A stretch of DNA of 64,000 nt, from positions 522,852-586,851 of the forward strand of contig ML976980.1 of assembly GCA_010015675.1 (NCBI GenBank), in the 5' to 3' direction. This stretch comes from Byssothecium circinans (taxonomy: Eukaryota; Ascomycota; Dothideomycetes; Pleosporales; Massarinaceae). Below the pieces are notes generated by a model, which saw nothing but the letters and a program-made list of their open reading frames with translations, did not search any database and was not told the origin of the DNA. Shown piece by piece: positions 11,482-22,851 of this stretch (the stretch's first letter is position 1; the number at the start of each line of letters is the position of its first letter). Both the position numbers and the translations under genes were made by a program.

Positions 11482-12360
11482 ATGTCTGACCCCCCTTTCA
11501 ACAACAGATTTCCTTTCACCAACCCCTTTCTCCCGAACACGCCGTATGTGCCGTATCACATTGTCCCGCCCATACGATCCAGATCTTATATGCCCGACGA
11601 TCGAGATCCACGTACGATACCCGTTGGCCCCGAAGTACCTGTTCATGATGTACCTACCATCAATGAACCTATTCCAAACGAAGACAACCCACCTCTACTA
11701 TCCGAATACGAAATAGCCGAGCAAAAAAGAAAAGATGACGCCAAGTTCGACATGTTCAGACGAGTCTTCACATACTTCTTCCAGCTCAAGTTCGAAGACT
11801 GGAACCCCGACTGGGAGATCACACCCACGACGCTCCTAACCTACAACCTCCACTACCGACCCCAACTCGATGCCCTCACCAGAAAAATGAGAAAATGGCC
11901 AGAATATCGGGACCTTATGCGCGAATGCTTCTGGTCGGTACTTGGCGAGCACGTCCCCGTTCGCATCCAAAGACGGCACAATGTCACCGCGAAGCCGTGG
12001 GCGTTTCCGAGACCGCAGCACAGTCGCTTCGTGAGGAAGCTGGAGATTGTGATGGATTATAAGGATAGATATCCTGTTGAAGCGACGGGGCTGTTTCTTG
12101 AACGGCAGGGGGATTGGTCGATTGTGGAGAAGTTGATGAAGGGGAAGTATGGGTTTGAGGCCTTGGAGAGCGTGGTTGTGCATGTGCAGAATACGCCGAA
12201 AGAGATGGGGAAGATGGGGGAGGAGCTGCAGGAAGTCAAGGGTAATTTCAATTTCTGTGCGGATATTGGGTTTGGGAAGGAGGGGCTGAAGGCTTTGGTA
12301 TGGATGCGTATGCACGTCTCGAAAGTTATGGTGGAAAGGATGTGGAAGAGGGGGGTTTAG
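11482..12360 (+). CDS. uncharacterised protein, 292 aa
   Basis: Single exon; the ATG at 11482 follows a pyrimidine-rich leader. The frame is open further upstream but the extra sequence is low-quality coding. The N-terminal 70 residues are Pro/Asn-rich and likely disordered; from about 80 onward the protein is charged and helical (EIAEQKRKDDAKFDMFRRVF, DALTRKMRKWPEYRDLMREC) with no signal peptide or membrane span, so a cytosolic or nuclear location is likely. I do not recognise a family. The size and the pattern of alternating Leu/Val strands (RKLEIVMDYKD, LESVVVHVQN) are reminiscent of the expanded fungal families of unknown function, nothing more. Confidence 0.65.
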   Translation: MSDPPFNNRFPFTNPFLPNTPYVPYHIVPPIRSRSYMPDDRDPRTIPVGPEVPVHDVPTINEPIPNEDNPPLLSEYEIAEQKRKDDAKFDMFRRVFTYFFQLKFEDWNPDWEITPTTLLTYNLHYRPQLDALTRKMRKWPEYRDLMRECFWSVLGEHVPVRIQRRHNVTAKPWAFPRPQHSRFVRKLEIVMDYKDRYPVEATGLFLERQGDWSIVEKLMKGKYGFEALESVVVHVQNTPKEMGKMGEELQEVKGNFNFCADIGFGKEGLKALVWMRMHVSKVMVERMWKRGV

Positions 12361-13312
12361 TCCGGATGGCCAATGACTGTTTGGTCGTTTGCTGTAACTT
12401 CGATAGTGGTCTTGGTTGATCTGTGGCGAAGGATTGTCGAGTCTTCTTCAGTCCTCGTCTGCGTCGGCGTGATGTGGCTACCTTCAAGCTACTTAGGCAG
12501 GTTCTGGAGGAGCTCGGAAGCATGTTCGTTATGTTCTTGTGTACAGTACCTATGAAGCGATCAGTCACCCACCCCTTTCAGACACGAAAGTATCAGTGAA
12601 AAATATCGAACTGACCCGCCAGTGTAACTGCCCATGCCGATTCTCTTTCAAGACCACCATCCCCAACAACCAGTCGGTAATCCGTGTCCGTTTCGTTACA
12701 TTCTCTAATCGTATTGACCAGCCTAGTTGTACACAGCACACCACCGTCGTTCTCGCCAATGCTCTCGAGGATGTACGTCAGGTTAGGAGAGACTTCTGTA
12801 ATTTCATTCACGACGGCAAAGTTTGAACCGTCGAGGGCGCGTGCAGTATCGTGCCCTTTTGTCCAAGAATGAAGTTTTGCGGACTGCAAGTTGTGGTTAC
12901 AGTGGAGCTGTGGAGGTCGCAAATGGCAAAAAATCAACTGTGGTAGACGAAAAATGGAAGGATCAACGAATGAATTGCAGCTCGTAAATATTTGGCTTTC
13001 GCTAGAGAATTGCCTCTGCTGGCTCAAAAAGTGACGCCTAATTTGAAAAGGAGACCCATAAGGTCGATTTGATGTAGGCGGGCGTTAGGCTGGAACTCCA
13101 TGAGAAGCCCAGTGATTCGGGTGCATCCGTAGATACGTCAGCGCCGCCCGGAGTTGATTTAGGAGGCTACTTTGAACTGTCCTCATTACTCGAAAGTTCG
13201 GACAATCCCTTTGAGAGCTCCATAGGATTTTGTGCGCCATCATCTGTCGCTTATGATACGGTTTTCAATGGAAAGCAGGATGGTGCTCATCAAGTCACAT
13301 TGTCGATGGTGT
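12361..13312. other. intergenic with coding-like remnant
   Basis: Spacer of about 950 bp. The only coding-like part is the minus-strand segment 12890-12593 listed separately. Confidence 0.35.
12593..12882 (-). other. possible 3' exon or gene remnant
   Basis: After a plausible acceptor (caacttgcag, ending at 12883) the minus strand encodes about 95 residues of protein-like sequence (HSWTKGHDTARALDGSNF, NLTYILESIGENDGGVLC, VNTIRECNETDTDYRLVV) up to a TGA at 12593. It has two spaced cysteines and glycosylation sequons like a secreted protein. No matching upstream exon was found, so it may be a truncated relic. Confidence 0.3.
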
Positions 13313-13836
13313 CTACAGACCTCCATGAATGGCAAAGGATGACAGTATCAGCACCAATGCATTCACCAGGGCCCACACAAACGGTATCCAAGTCGACATG
13401 GTAAAGTATCCCGCCTGGTACACGCCGCCCAACCTGCACACGTTAACTCTCGTGCCCATGCACCCCATCGCAGCATGACTCACAATCCGCCCACGGCACT
13501 CCCCGCAATGAATCCCTCAATACTCCCAATCCCCACATATATGACAGGCGTGATCCATATCAACCTCCAATTTCGCCACTGCACGACGGAGGCCCAAGCG
13601 GCCGCAGCGAAGTGTATGACGCTAAAGAATATGACGGTCCAGAGTATGGTGAAACGCCATACGTCGTTCGGGTAGTAGAGGTAGACGTGCTGGGAGCCGC
13701 GGATGGGCGACGGCCAGTAGAGCGAGGGGAATTCGGGCGTCACATAGCCCTGGGGGGCCGAGCTTCTGGCGCGCTGGATGAAGCTGGTGTTGTTAGGAGG
13801 GATGGTAGGTGATTAGGGGATGTGGGCGTACCTCAT
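13313..13836 (-). CDS. TMEM170-like membrane protein
   Basis: Three exons: 13836-13832 (only five coding bases, ATGAG), 13783-13484 and 13433-13313, giving 141 aa. This length matches animal TMEM170 (about 140 aa). The sequence has three membrane spans: around FTILWTVIFFSVIHFAAAAW, LIWITPVIYVGIGSIEGFIAG, and FTMSTWIPFVWALVNALVL, ending SSFAIHGGL. The pattern of a first TM beginning T-I-L-W-T, an R-N-W-R-L-I-W loop and a Gly-rich GGLLGGVYQAGYF hairpin is the family signature. TMEM170 proteins sit in the ER/nuclear envelope and, in animals, promote ER sheet and nuclear-pore formation; the fungal role is unproved. The third exon was predicted and then found in phase, so the model is well supported. 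Confidence 0.8.
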
Positions 13837-14365
13837 TTGGGCATCATTGTCGTCATGCTACGCTTTGGCACGTGCTTGAAGACAACAGAGCCCTTCGCGT
13901 GAGTGCTCACGTTGGGATGGGTTGTTATGAGATGCTGTTAGGAGTGAAGCTTGGGCGAAGATTGTCGGGCTGGAGCTTCCGACCTTTTTCCGCGCGGCCT
14001 CGGTCAACTGCAAAGTCATCAACAGCACGTGACCAAGTCATTTCCCAACATTCGATGTCGGAGGTCTGCAAAATTACATGAGTCATCAATATATCTGGCG
14101 ATTCCTTGATTGATGGTTCATGTTCCCTGTGGTCAGGATTCTAGTGAGGCTGATGATAACTTCGAATGTTTCGCTTCTCCCCGCACACTGCACATTGGAA
14201 GGGATAATTCTATGCCTTAAAGCTGTCACAAATCGTGGGATGTTAAATACCAACACCTCTATCTATTTTGCTTGCACTGCGAAGAAGATCCGCCCTCCCA
14301 GAACATCGCCGAACTGCTCCTCTGGTACCATCCCACTCCCCGAATCGGTACCACCACTTAGGTGC
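13837..14365. other. intergenic spacer
   Basis: Promoter of the TMEM170-like gene and 3' flank of the following minus-strand gene. No supported gene. Confidence 0.4.
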
Positions 14366-14977
14366 TCACATGCAATCTCTATAGGCACTTTCCCAGCCCG
14401 GTGCCTCAAGCAACGAGTAGATACGTGGAAAGAGGGACCTCAAGTCGGGAAACATATATCCATCCCTTTTCCGGTCGTTAATATATTCCCTCCTGTTAAT
14501 CGAGACAAGTTGTACGAAAGCTTGCGGACGATAATTTGCGTCCGACGAGCTTATGTCTTGAAGTACCATATCCACGTGAGACTGGTCGACTGCCACACAG
14601 GCCATGTGTCGAGGATAAACATCTGAGGCTGCTTTTCGGTCGTACCCGGCGGAGTCGTCCTTCACCCATTGCTGGAACCGTCTGTTCATATTATTAGCGC
14701 AGTCCGCAGTTGAGGGATGAATAGCTTACTCGCGCACTTGGTCAGTATCGAGACCGTCTAACGAAGGGTCATCCTGTACACTCCAGTCGATACTTGCAAA
14801 CAGGTCGTCATCGCTGGTACGTTCAAGTTTTTTCCGTGTAATCGCATTCAGGTGATCCATGAACTTTGCCCACTCTGTATCATCCTTATACGTAAGGCGG
14901 TATACAACGAAGCCTACTTTATGGCTGGGATAGCGTGCGAGGTACTCGCGAATGCAGTCGCAGTCATTAAAGGCCAT
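14366..14977 (-). CDS. uncharacterised fungal family protein, 187 aa
   Basis: Two exons, 14977-14730 and 14681-14366, joined through a 48-nt intron in phase. The N-terminal half (HKVGFVVYRLTYKDDTEWAK, then FMDHLNA.TRKKLE) has the G-F-V-x-Y-R-x-T-Y-x-D-D-x-x-W pattern of an expanded ascomycete family of about 200-residue proteins of unknown function, often found as many paralogues in Dothideomycete genomes (from memory of the pattern, not a search). No signal peptide or TM; probably cytosolic. Acidic linker (SDDDLFASIDWSVQDDPSLDGLD) in the middle. The C-terminal part (QFVQ..HMACVAVDQSHVDMVL, DGYMFPDLRSLFPRIYSLL) completes a compact domain. Function unknown. Confidence 0.65.
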
Positions 14978-16221
14978 TTTCCTCGCTGCGAGTGACGGGG
15001 GCGAGAAGGCGCGAGGTTGCGGGTTCAGATATTGGGGCTAGTGGAACCGATATGTGGACATGCGGATAGTAAAGAATAATACCGACGGAGGATAGGAGGG
15101 GTAAAATGCAACCGGGCAAGCGAGTGAGGCTGTGTAACCTATACCTAGGTAGATATGTAATGCTCGTTGGGCGAACCCGAGCAGAGATGCAGACTCCGAC
15201 GAACGGACGACAGCGGCGTGATGAACAAGAGGCACAGTTATATCGATGAGACGGACCTGCCCAGGTGTTGAGAAGCGGCGAAGTTCTGAGGAGGAACGGA
15301 CTCGGAAATCAAACGGAGCGTTAGGAAGAGGCACGGTCGGAAAACACCCCAATACCGTCATCAAGCGGCACAGCTGTTGCACGACTGAGCGTTTGCGTAG
15401 TTGTGGAGCGACGCTTGGATCCTTGGGCACAGTTCTGCCGTGTGTATTACTAGGTTCTTTGCGTGCGGCTGACAGGATAGTAACTCCGCGTTTTACATAT
15501 ACATTTACCTCCTTCCTGCCTTGTTTGTGCTAAATTAAAAGGCGTTGAGTTATCAGCGCAAAGGCCCGATGAAAGTATTGCGCACTGACTCTATCATCTA
15601 CGGTATAGTTGTTAGCCATAGAGTAGTCCGATGAGAACTCCCCGACGAGTGGATATGTGTAGGTGTCCAAGTCTAACAGTAGTGTTGGTCTCCTGGCCTT
15701 GATGAAGCTTGCACTCTTTTTCCACCCTGGAAAGATCGACAAGATGATTCCAGGTAGCCATGAAAACATTTTGCATTTGCGTGACAGGGTAGACAATGAA
15801 ATGAGCTTGCTAGGTTAAGGTAAGCCTGTTTAGAGAGAAGTGAGCTTCTAAAACGCCCGCGATCTCACTCTACGCTGAATCACTTTGCGCCGCATAACTA
15901 CATATCCGATATTACATGAAATGAACGTTTAGAGAGCAGTGAGCTTCTAAAACGCCCGCGATCTCGCCCCACACTGAATCACTTTGCGCCGCATAACTAC
16001 ATGTCCGATATCACATGAAATGATGGAGTCAGAATTATCGGGGCTGTCTTCAGTTTTGTCACAAAGAAGCATTATAAAGAGGGATATCCGTTCGTTTAAA
16101 ATCCAAATCAACAAAATTTGTTCCTTGGATCACTGCTCACTCGCTTTGCGGTCTTCCAAGGTAGTATCTGTTACACTGCCTTGATCACAATCTTTTGACC
16201 TCGTTCTTCTATCCGCTCATT
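14978..16221. other. gene-poor spacer with tandem duplication
   Basis: About 1.2 kb. Open frames such as 15796-15530 (minus) have no recognised domain. The one clear structure is the 99-bp direct repeat listed separately. Confidence 0.4.
15828..16023. repeat. 99-bp tandem direct repeat, two copies
   Basis: Copy 1 (15828-15926) and copy 2 (15927-16023) share the run from tttagagag through cttctaaaacgcccgcgat, cactttgcgccgcataacta and ccgatat to acatgaaatga, with only scattered differences, mostly C/T or A/G transitions. The repeat unit contains no open frame. It lies about 200 bp ahead of the ATG at 16222 and could affect that promoter (inference). Confidence 0.85.
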
Positions 16222-18318
16222 ATGCACATATTCCGGTTGCGTAGACTTGTTGCTTTCCTTGGGCTTTGGAGTATCGTCACGTATGCTCTTAGCATCCCAC
16301 AAGGCCAGTACGTATTCCACGTTATCCGTCTTTTCCCCCCATTTTCCCTTGGTGACTTGACTTGAGTCTAATAATTGTGCAGTGTTGATAACAAGGTTCT
16401 ACGAGATGTGACAAACATCGATGCGAATGGCGAATTCGAACCAGTGGCGGTGCTGCTTGGGAATCCTGCAACTAGAGGGTTGCAGGCTCGAGCAAAGCCG
16501 AAAACTTCGGCCAAGCCAAAGCCACCTCCCAGTGCGACGCCATCGACCAGTGCGAAGCCCTCACCAAGTGCAACACCATCCACTAGTTCGAAGCCAACGA
16601 GCACCCCCAAAGCTACAAGCACCGTAAAGATTTCAGCTTCAAGCACCCAAGGAGCTTCAGCTTCTGGGGCTCCCAAGGTTTCTGGAACATCAAAAGCTAC
16701 GAACAGTACATCTCCAACGGGCACAGCGAAGGGATCCAATAAACCAACAAACACGCCAAAACCAACAGGTACTCCAAGTTCAAATCCAAGTCCAAGTCCA
16801 AGTCCACGTCCGAGTCCGAGTCCAAGTCCAAGTCCAGGTCCTACTCCTACCCCAGGATCGAGTGTTGAATTTCCCAAGCTTAGCGTCCCTTACCAGAATG
16901 AAGCTCACAACTTATGCCTCTTTTACCTTGATTGTCCTGAGGACGACGAAGATGATGAAAGCAGTCTTGAAAGACGAAGAGTCTACAGGGATAATCATCT
17001 TCTCTCCAAGCGACGCAAGGTCGGCCCATGGAATGTTCCGAACCATCCAAAGAGTGGACAACTCTACAAAGCGCCCCGAGACAAGAATCCAAAGCATATT
17101 CTGCATTTTGCGAACAACAACCTCGACAACGACGCCATCAAAGATGACAATGATCTAACGAAGATCGCTACGTCTGAATACGCTACTGAGCATATACTTG
17201 AAGTAAGTGTCTCAAAGAATCGGGGACTGTAGACGTGCTCGGCTGACTTTTCTAGCTGCAAACCATGGTCATGTTTAATAAAGAGCTTGAAAAGAAGGAT
17301 GCGAAGAAATGGGAACCCTTCTGGAACGACGAATTTGACAAAGAGCGCGATGAGGCGCATGTCAAGGGGCGGCCCTCAAAGCCCTCTTACTTCGAGGAAC
17401 AGGAGAAAAAAGGTACGACACCGCGACGCGTTAAGTTCAGTCAGATAGTGTTCGACGCCTTCGGCACGACTATCAACCTTTCCAATCTTTTACTCTTACA
17501 AAAAGAGATCAATTCGTTCAAGGAGAGAGTATGGTCATTCAAAGACCCTATGGAGGAAGATAAGTTCAAGGGAGCGTATGAGGATGCTTCGACTGGAGCT
17601 CGTCCTTCCAGCCACTATCTAAGCGTAATTCGAATGGCAAGTGGCCCTTCTATGGTATTATAAGTTTATCACTAATCTTCCCAAGGTCTTTGGTGTCTTC
17701 AATTACATGAACACCCCAATCGTATCCGGCAACCTGCGCAAAATTAACAACGACGTTAAACTCGAGCTAGGAAACGCGGGATATGTGACAAAGGACGCTA
17801 AACTCGATCTTGTAACGCCTTGGAATCCATTCTTGACCGCACATTTTGACGAACTAGAGAAACGTAGCCGGGACTGGCTGAAAAACAAGATCGAACTGGT
17901 CCTGGTCGACCTCAGGGCCGCTTTAACAAAGTACAACACGATGCTGGATGAGCTGGAAAAGAAGGAGGATGCGAAGCAGAACAAACAGATCCAGAAATAC
18001 AAAGACGACCAAGCGGCGAAGGAAAAAACACTGCAAGCTCAGCACAGCCAAGATGAGAGCAAAGTGAGAGAGGTGGAACAGGAAATAAAGGATCTCAAGG
18101 AGAAGAAGAACCTATCAAGCTCTGCTCGTGATAGCGAAAAACTGAGGCTTGGAAAAAAATTGTTGAAAGCAATGCAAACGGCTGGGCGGACTCAAAGATC
18201 GATTCATGAGTTGTATTCGAGCTCGGTGAAGGATATCATCAAAAACCTAAAGAAAGATGAGACGCTTCTGCTGGCATGGCAGAAAAGGGTTCCAGGTCTG
18301 AAAATGCCACGGCCGTAA
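16222..18318 (+). CDS. secreted Ser/Pro-rich protein with coiled coil
   Basis: Four exons (16222-16307, 16383-17202, 17256-17636, 17686-18318) give 639 aa. Residues 1-25 are a signal peptide (LRRLVAFLGLWSIVTYALS). Residues about 60-185 are Lys/Ser/Thr/Pro repeats grading into a Ser-Pro dipeptide run, likely heavily O-glycosylated. A globular part follows (CLFYLDCPEDDEDDE, a dibasic KRRK site). The C-terminus is a long charged coiled coil (about 510-600, EVEQEIKDLKEKK region). The third intron, 17637-17685, uses a GC donor (gcaagt) with a cactaat branch site; a GT alternative would be only 31 nt. Composition suggests a wall-associated or extracellular protein; no enzymatic domain is recognised. 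A 99-bp tandem repeat lies just upstream. Confidence 0.75.
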
Positions 18319-18995
18319 ACATGGGTACCACGTGTCTGGTCGTGCCTAAAAGGGATTTAGTCAGTTGGCGAGAACAGTGGGAGGAGGTGGATTTCTTTCT
18401 TCACAGTTGTGTTTTCGTGTCTTTCCTTTGCTGCTTTGATCTCATTGGCTTCCGTTTCTTCATCAGACCATTCTATCGTGTATTATCATTACTATTTTGT
18501 TGAATCAGTGTTGACAAAGCTTCTTCTCTATGCTTCAAGGTACGTAGCCCTGGAGTAGGTAGAATGGATTCTCACCCTTCATCCTCTAGTCTATCCTTAT
18601 TGCTTATTGAACCCTTCCAACACACAGACGGTAAAACTCTATGTTCAGCGATCAAATGCTAAGTTGTGTACGTGCCTACCTAATTTCCACATCCAGAAGC
18701 GCCTGAATGACGTCAACTGAGTTTGGTGCTAAAATTTGTAAGGATTTGGTTGAGATGTCGCGATTCATGTTGACGACGTGTGTGACGATGGCAGATGCTG
18801 TCGTTAGGTAGTTTGGCTCGCCGACATGGGATAGGTCACGTGATAATGACTAATCCAAGGCTAGACCTAATTGGAAATTTACCGAGGTCTTACCTAGTCG
18901 GGGACCGCGGTTGAGGAACCCATTGCCATCCATCGCGATGCACGCTTCCATGCCGTCTGTGGAGTATGCAAGCCTACGGAGCGCATCAGTTTACA
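18319..18995. other. intergenic spacer
   Basis: 3' flank of the secreted coiled-coil gene and promoter of PEX8. A TGACGTCA-like site occurs near 18709-18716 (tgacgtca). No gene seen. Confidence 0.4.
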
Positions 18996-21148
18996 ATGGC
19001 GGATCGCCTTCTGTCAACGCTACTGCGCTCGCTGCAGACATACACAGACCAGCAAGACACACCGCGGTATGTATCCTATCCGCGTCTATCCATCACCCAA
19101 GCTAACAGCTTCACAGCATACTCGGGACGGCCTCTTCCCTCCTCACGACCCTCGGGAACCCTCATAATCTCAGCCTCTTGACCTCCCATATTATCACCGC
19201 ACCCGCACTCTGGGACCGTCCTGACGGCGTTCGGACACCTTTCCGACTGCTCTCTGTCTTTCACACAGCCGTGACCACAGTCGTCAACTACCACAACGAT
19301 GTGCGATATAACAAAGCCCCCAAGCTACAGCCGGGCCAGACGCCCATTGGAGGTGGGCTTCCGCTGGACGACTGGATACGCGCAGTCGTTGCGGGCGCCG
19401 ATGAACGGAGCCAGCGGTGGAAGCACCTCATCGTTCTCGGAGGGTTGTTGATGGGCATTGCCAGTCTGGAGGAGCAGGGCATGGATCTGTATTGGGCGTC
19501 CAGCATGAAAAAGAGGATGGAAGGCGCGCTGGTGCAGGCTGCCAACCTGGCGCTGGTCGAGGTTAGGGAACGTTCCGAGGTGGACGGGCTGGGAGGGCAG
19601 ACTATTGCTCTCGTGCTGAACCACGCATTTCGATGCCTTGCAGACTCGGAGAGGGCCCAGCTGAACTACGACTTGCTTCTGCCGGTTCTCATAGGGACCG
19701 TATACTTCTCCAACGAAGGCTTTCAGTCGGCCTACTTCCTGGGCGGGCTGGATTTGGATGTTGCTGCAAAAGGAGGTAGGCTACACTGGGATGCACGCTC
19801 TACTTCCTACAGGCAGGTAGAAGCTATCATGGCTAGACCGCTAGTTTCGTCCATGGGGCCTCTGTCGAGACTTATTGCACACGCGGCTGAGAACGTGAAG
19901 GATCCACGGCTGCTTAAGACCATGATGGACGATCTCGCCAGCTTCGCTCGCGCACTCACAACCCAGTGGCGCCAGATCAAACTCTCCGAAATTGATCCCG
20001 CAGATGAAGAGGCAGCACTATCTGATGAGGCGTACCAAAGAACCCTGCCGTTCCTCTGGAAGCTGCTCCAGTCTGCTCTCTTCGCTACTACTGTCATACT
20101 CCGCGGCGTCTTCAGTCGAACACTGGCGGACAGCGCTCTTGCGTCTGATGCAGTAGCCCCTACACTTGCATTTCAAGCCCTGCAAACTCTCCGACATCTC
20201 TACTTCATCACAACACGCCTTGGCCCCGCTTCCTTCTCGCAGCACACCTTTGTTTACCTCACGGCTATCGACATCCTTGCCGCCTACCCATTGCATGTAG
20301 ACAAGTTTCTCAAATCTGTCGCTCCTCAACAGCTTGGTCAGATACCACGCCACCCTCTTGATCGCATTCTAGATCTTTATTTCCTCAATACTGCCGAACA
20401 CTTCACCCTCGTGCTTTCGCCCGCAACGAATGAAGATCTCCTCGTTGCGTCAGCGGTTCCGTATCTTGCAGCTGGTGGAAACCACAACATGCTCCCCATC
20501 TTTGAAGCTGCGCATAGTGTCATGCTTGCAGTTCTGTCAGCACCACAATCTGCCGAGATCACCGCTAAACACCTCCCATTCTACATCGATGCCCTGTTCA
20601 GCGTGTTTCCGGACAACCTCTCACCAAGACAGTTTCGCCTGGCCTTCAAAACACTCATGCGAGTGACTGCACCGCCGTCCACTTTATCTGCAACACATCA
20701 GGATCTTCCCGCTACTTTGTTAGAGCTTGTTCACTTCCGTGCTCTCAACGCTCCGACACAACCGCTGCCCCCTGATGAGACAACACTTGCACTGCAAGGA
20801 TCCGATGCCCCACCACCGCCATTTTCGGAGCAAGCTATCTTAGTCCTCACGCTCATAGACGCTTTGCCTTTCTTGCCAATCCCGCTTCTCGAAGAATGGC
20901 TGCCTTTGTGTGCTGACCTGCTCAACATGATCGACGACGACATAATGCGCGAAGCGGTTAAACAACGCTACTGGGAAGTCCTCGTCAGCGGTGAAATGGA
21001 CCCCGAGCGCAGTAGCTGCGCCGTTGCATGGTGGGGAACAAGAGGTGGTAGGGAGTCTGTCCTGTATGGACGTGAAAGCGGATTCGGAGACAAGATGATG
21101 AGCGGTGCCTTACCGCCCGGAGAACCGCTCAGAGAAAGCAAACTATGA
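18996..21148 (+). CDS. PEX8: peroxin 8 (intraperoxisomal import factor)
   Basis: Exons 18996-19066 and 19117-21148, with a 50-nt intron, encode 700 aa. The product starts MADRLLSTLLRSLQTY and continues after splicing with ILGTASSLLTTLGNP, a conserved N-terminal layout of filamentous-fungal Pex8. The last residues are ESKL: a C-terminal SKL peroxisome targeting signal (PTS1), the known hallmark of Pex8, which reaches the peroxisome lumen. Family role: Pex8 binds the import receptor Pex5 on the inner membrane face and bridges the docking and RING subcomplexes of the matrix-protein importer. The body is alpha-helical and HEAT-like with no membrane span, as expected for a peripheral lumenal protein. 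Length fits fungal homologues. Codon use and intron style match the neighbouring housekeeping genes. Confidence 0.85.
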
Positions 21149-21374
21149 TTCACACAATCAAACCTGCACGCTCGCCTAAAATGGATCGTCACAGCGTAAC
21201 CGTGCGGATAACCGCATTGCGTGCGGGGATGCAAGCGCGCCTATGCTCGTTACCGATGAGACAAGCAAACAACATGTCTAAGACAACACACGCAAACGAA
21301 TGTCTACATCACCTCTCCCGATCCTAGGTTTCCCGCCCAATCTTTTCAACGGAACACGGTGTGACGCGATCACC

Positions 21375-22147
21375 ATGGACCACTACCAACCCACTCGTCC
21401 AGTTCCGTCATACGACTCCAGCCCTCATCCGGAGTACAATAGCTCGTCTGGACCTCGCAATCGAGCGCGCGATCGCTCCCCCATCGATGATAGACGCGTA
21501 TATCGGTCACGATCACGCCAACGCGTACCCCGGCAGCAATCCGATCCAGCAACTCGACATGGCAAAGACGCTCTGCAACAGATCGACGTAACGCTCCCCA
21601 AGAACTTTCCGAAACCGCTCACGTGTTTCTTCTGGTTCACCAACGGGCGCTGTAGCAAGCGAGATCAAGACTGTGCTTATGCGCATTGGGACACGGGGCA
21701 TTTGGCTGGATCGCCTATCACTGTTTCAGCGGGCTCGGGTGCTGGTACGTATTGACCTAAGCCCTACGTTGTACTTTCTCGCAGTAAGAAATTTGGCTAA
21801 TGGTGGCTACTAGGAAGCGTAGCTGGCAAGAAAGCTCGAGATCTCGCTTGCGATACGTACAGGCCGGCATCCGAAGATTTGAAGACGCGAGAGGCTGCAT
21901 TGAAGTGTAGGGAAGAGGAGCTTGAGCGCAAGGAGAAGGAGATTGCCGTGTCGAAGGAGGTGCTTGAGGATTTGATAAAGGCAAAAGAGGCGGAGCTCCA
22001 GAGCAGGGAGAAGGAAGCTGTTGGGCACAATACTTCCGCACCAGAGTGGGTGTGCGCGAAGTGTGCTGGTGACTGTAAGTTTCCTTCATCATTTCGGTGG
22101 CAAATTTTGTCAATTGGCTGACTATTGAATTCTCAGGCCTATTTTGA
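21375..22147 (+). CDS. CCCH zinc-finger protein
   Basis: Exons 21375-21744, 21814-22074 and 22137-22147 give 213 aa. The N-terminal 75 residues are Arg/Ser/Pro-rich and disordered. Around residues 80-105 lies one CCCH finger (CFFWFTNGRC..DQDCAYAH, spacing C-x8-C-x6-C-x3-H), a fold that usually binds single-stranded RNA. A Glu/Lys-rich coiled coil (about 145-185, REEELERKEKEIAVSKEV) follows, and the end carries another Cys pair (WVCAKCAGDC) resembling half a zinc ribbon. If the last tiny intron is not spliced, the protein instead ends 15 residues later at 22121. It starts 226 bp downstream of PEX8 on the same strand. RNA-binding or regulatory role is inferred from the domain only. Confidence 0.7.
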
Positions 22148-22851
22148 GGTCGGTTTCATCATTTACCGTCCATGACCGGGCGCTCTTGGCAGATATCACA
22201 TGGCCATATAACCGCTTTACACAGTCGTTACCCTTTGTATATCCTAGCCTAATCACTTCGTCTAACCACGGTCCCTGCAATAACCTGTTCTATATCTCGC
22301 GTGTTTTTATTCTGGATCTTTGGGAAACCCCTTGCATCAAGACTGAAGACACCACCCAACAATCCTATCTTCACCTTCTACCCTCCTCACTCCCCGACCT
22401 CAATTTATGCTCTGACCCACGCCGTACCCCTCTCAATCATTTCAGGCTGAGGCTTTTCTTACATCGAATTGTTCCACACTATCCATCGGAGAAACACGAA
22501 GCACCCATGTCTCACTAACATCAAAGAAACTAGTCAACGGGCCCTTTTCTGGAATGTGCCCCTGATGCAAACAGCCTTCTAGAACCATTTGACAGTAACG
22601 CGATGGCGCTGGTTTGTACACCGGCTCTTACTGACGCATTATGATCCGTCGATGTAACGTGTACGTATGAGACACTATACCATTAGTCTCTACTTGATGG
22701 TGTGGTGCGTATAAATATACTTACTTTGCAACGATAACCGCGCCCTGAGATATGCATACAGGCTCCTCTCTCTTGTGTTGGTGAACCCCAAACCACGGAC
22801 TGGGGATTTGACATTGAGATTTCGCACGTGTGATAAGGTTGACGAGGAACC
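22148..22851. other. intergenic, peroxiredoxin promoter
   Basis: No gene supported; contains the TATA-like site at 22710. Confidence 0.4.
22710..22719 (+). promoter_or_regulatory. TATA-like box of peroxiredoxin gene
   Basis: TATAAATATA located about 140 bp before the ATG at 22852. Motif and position only. Confidence 0.4.
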
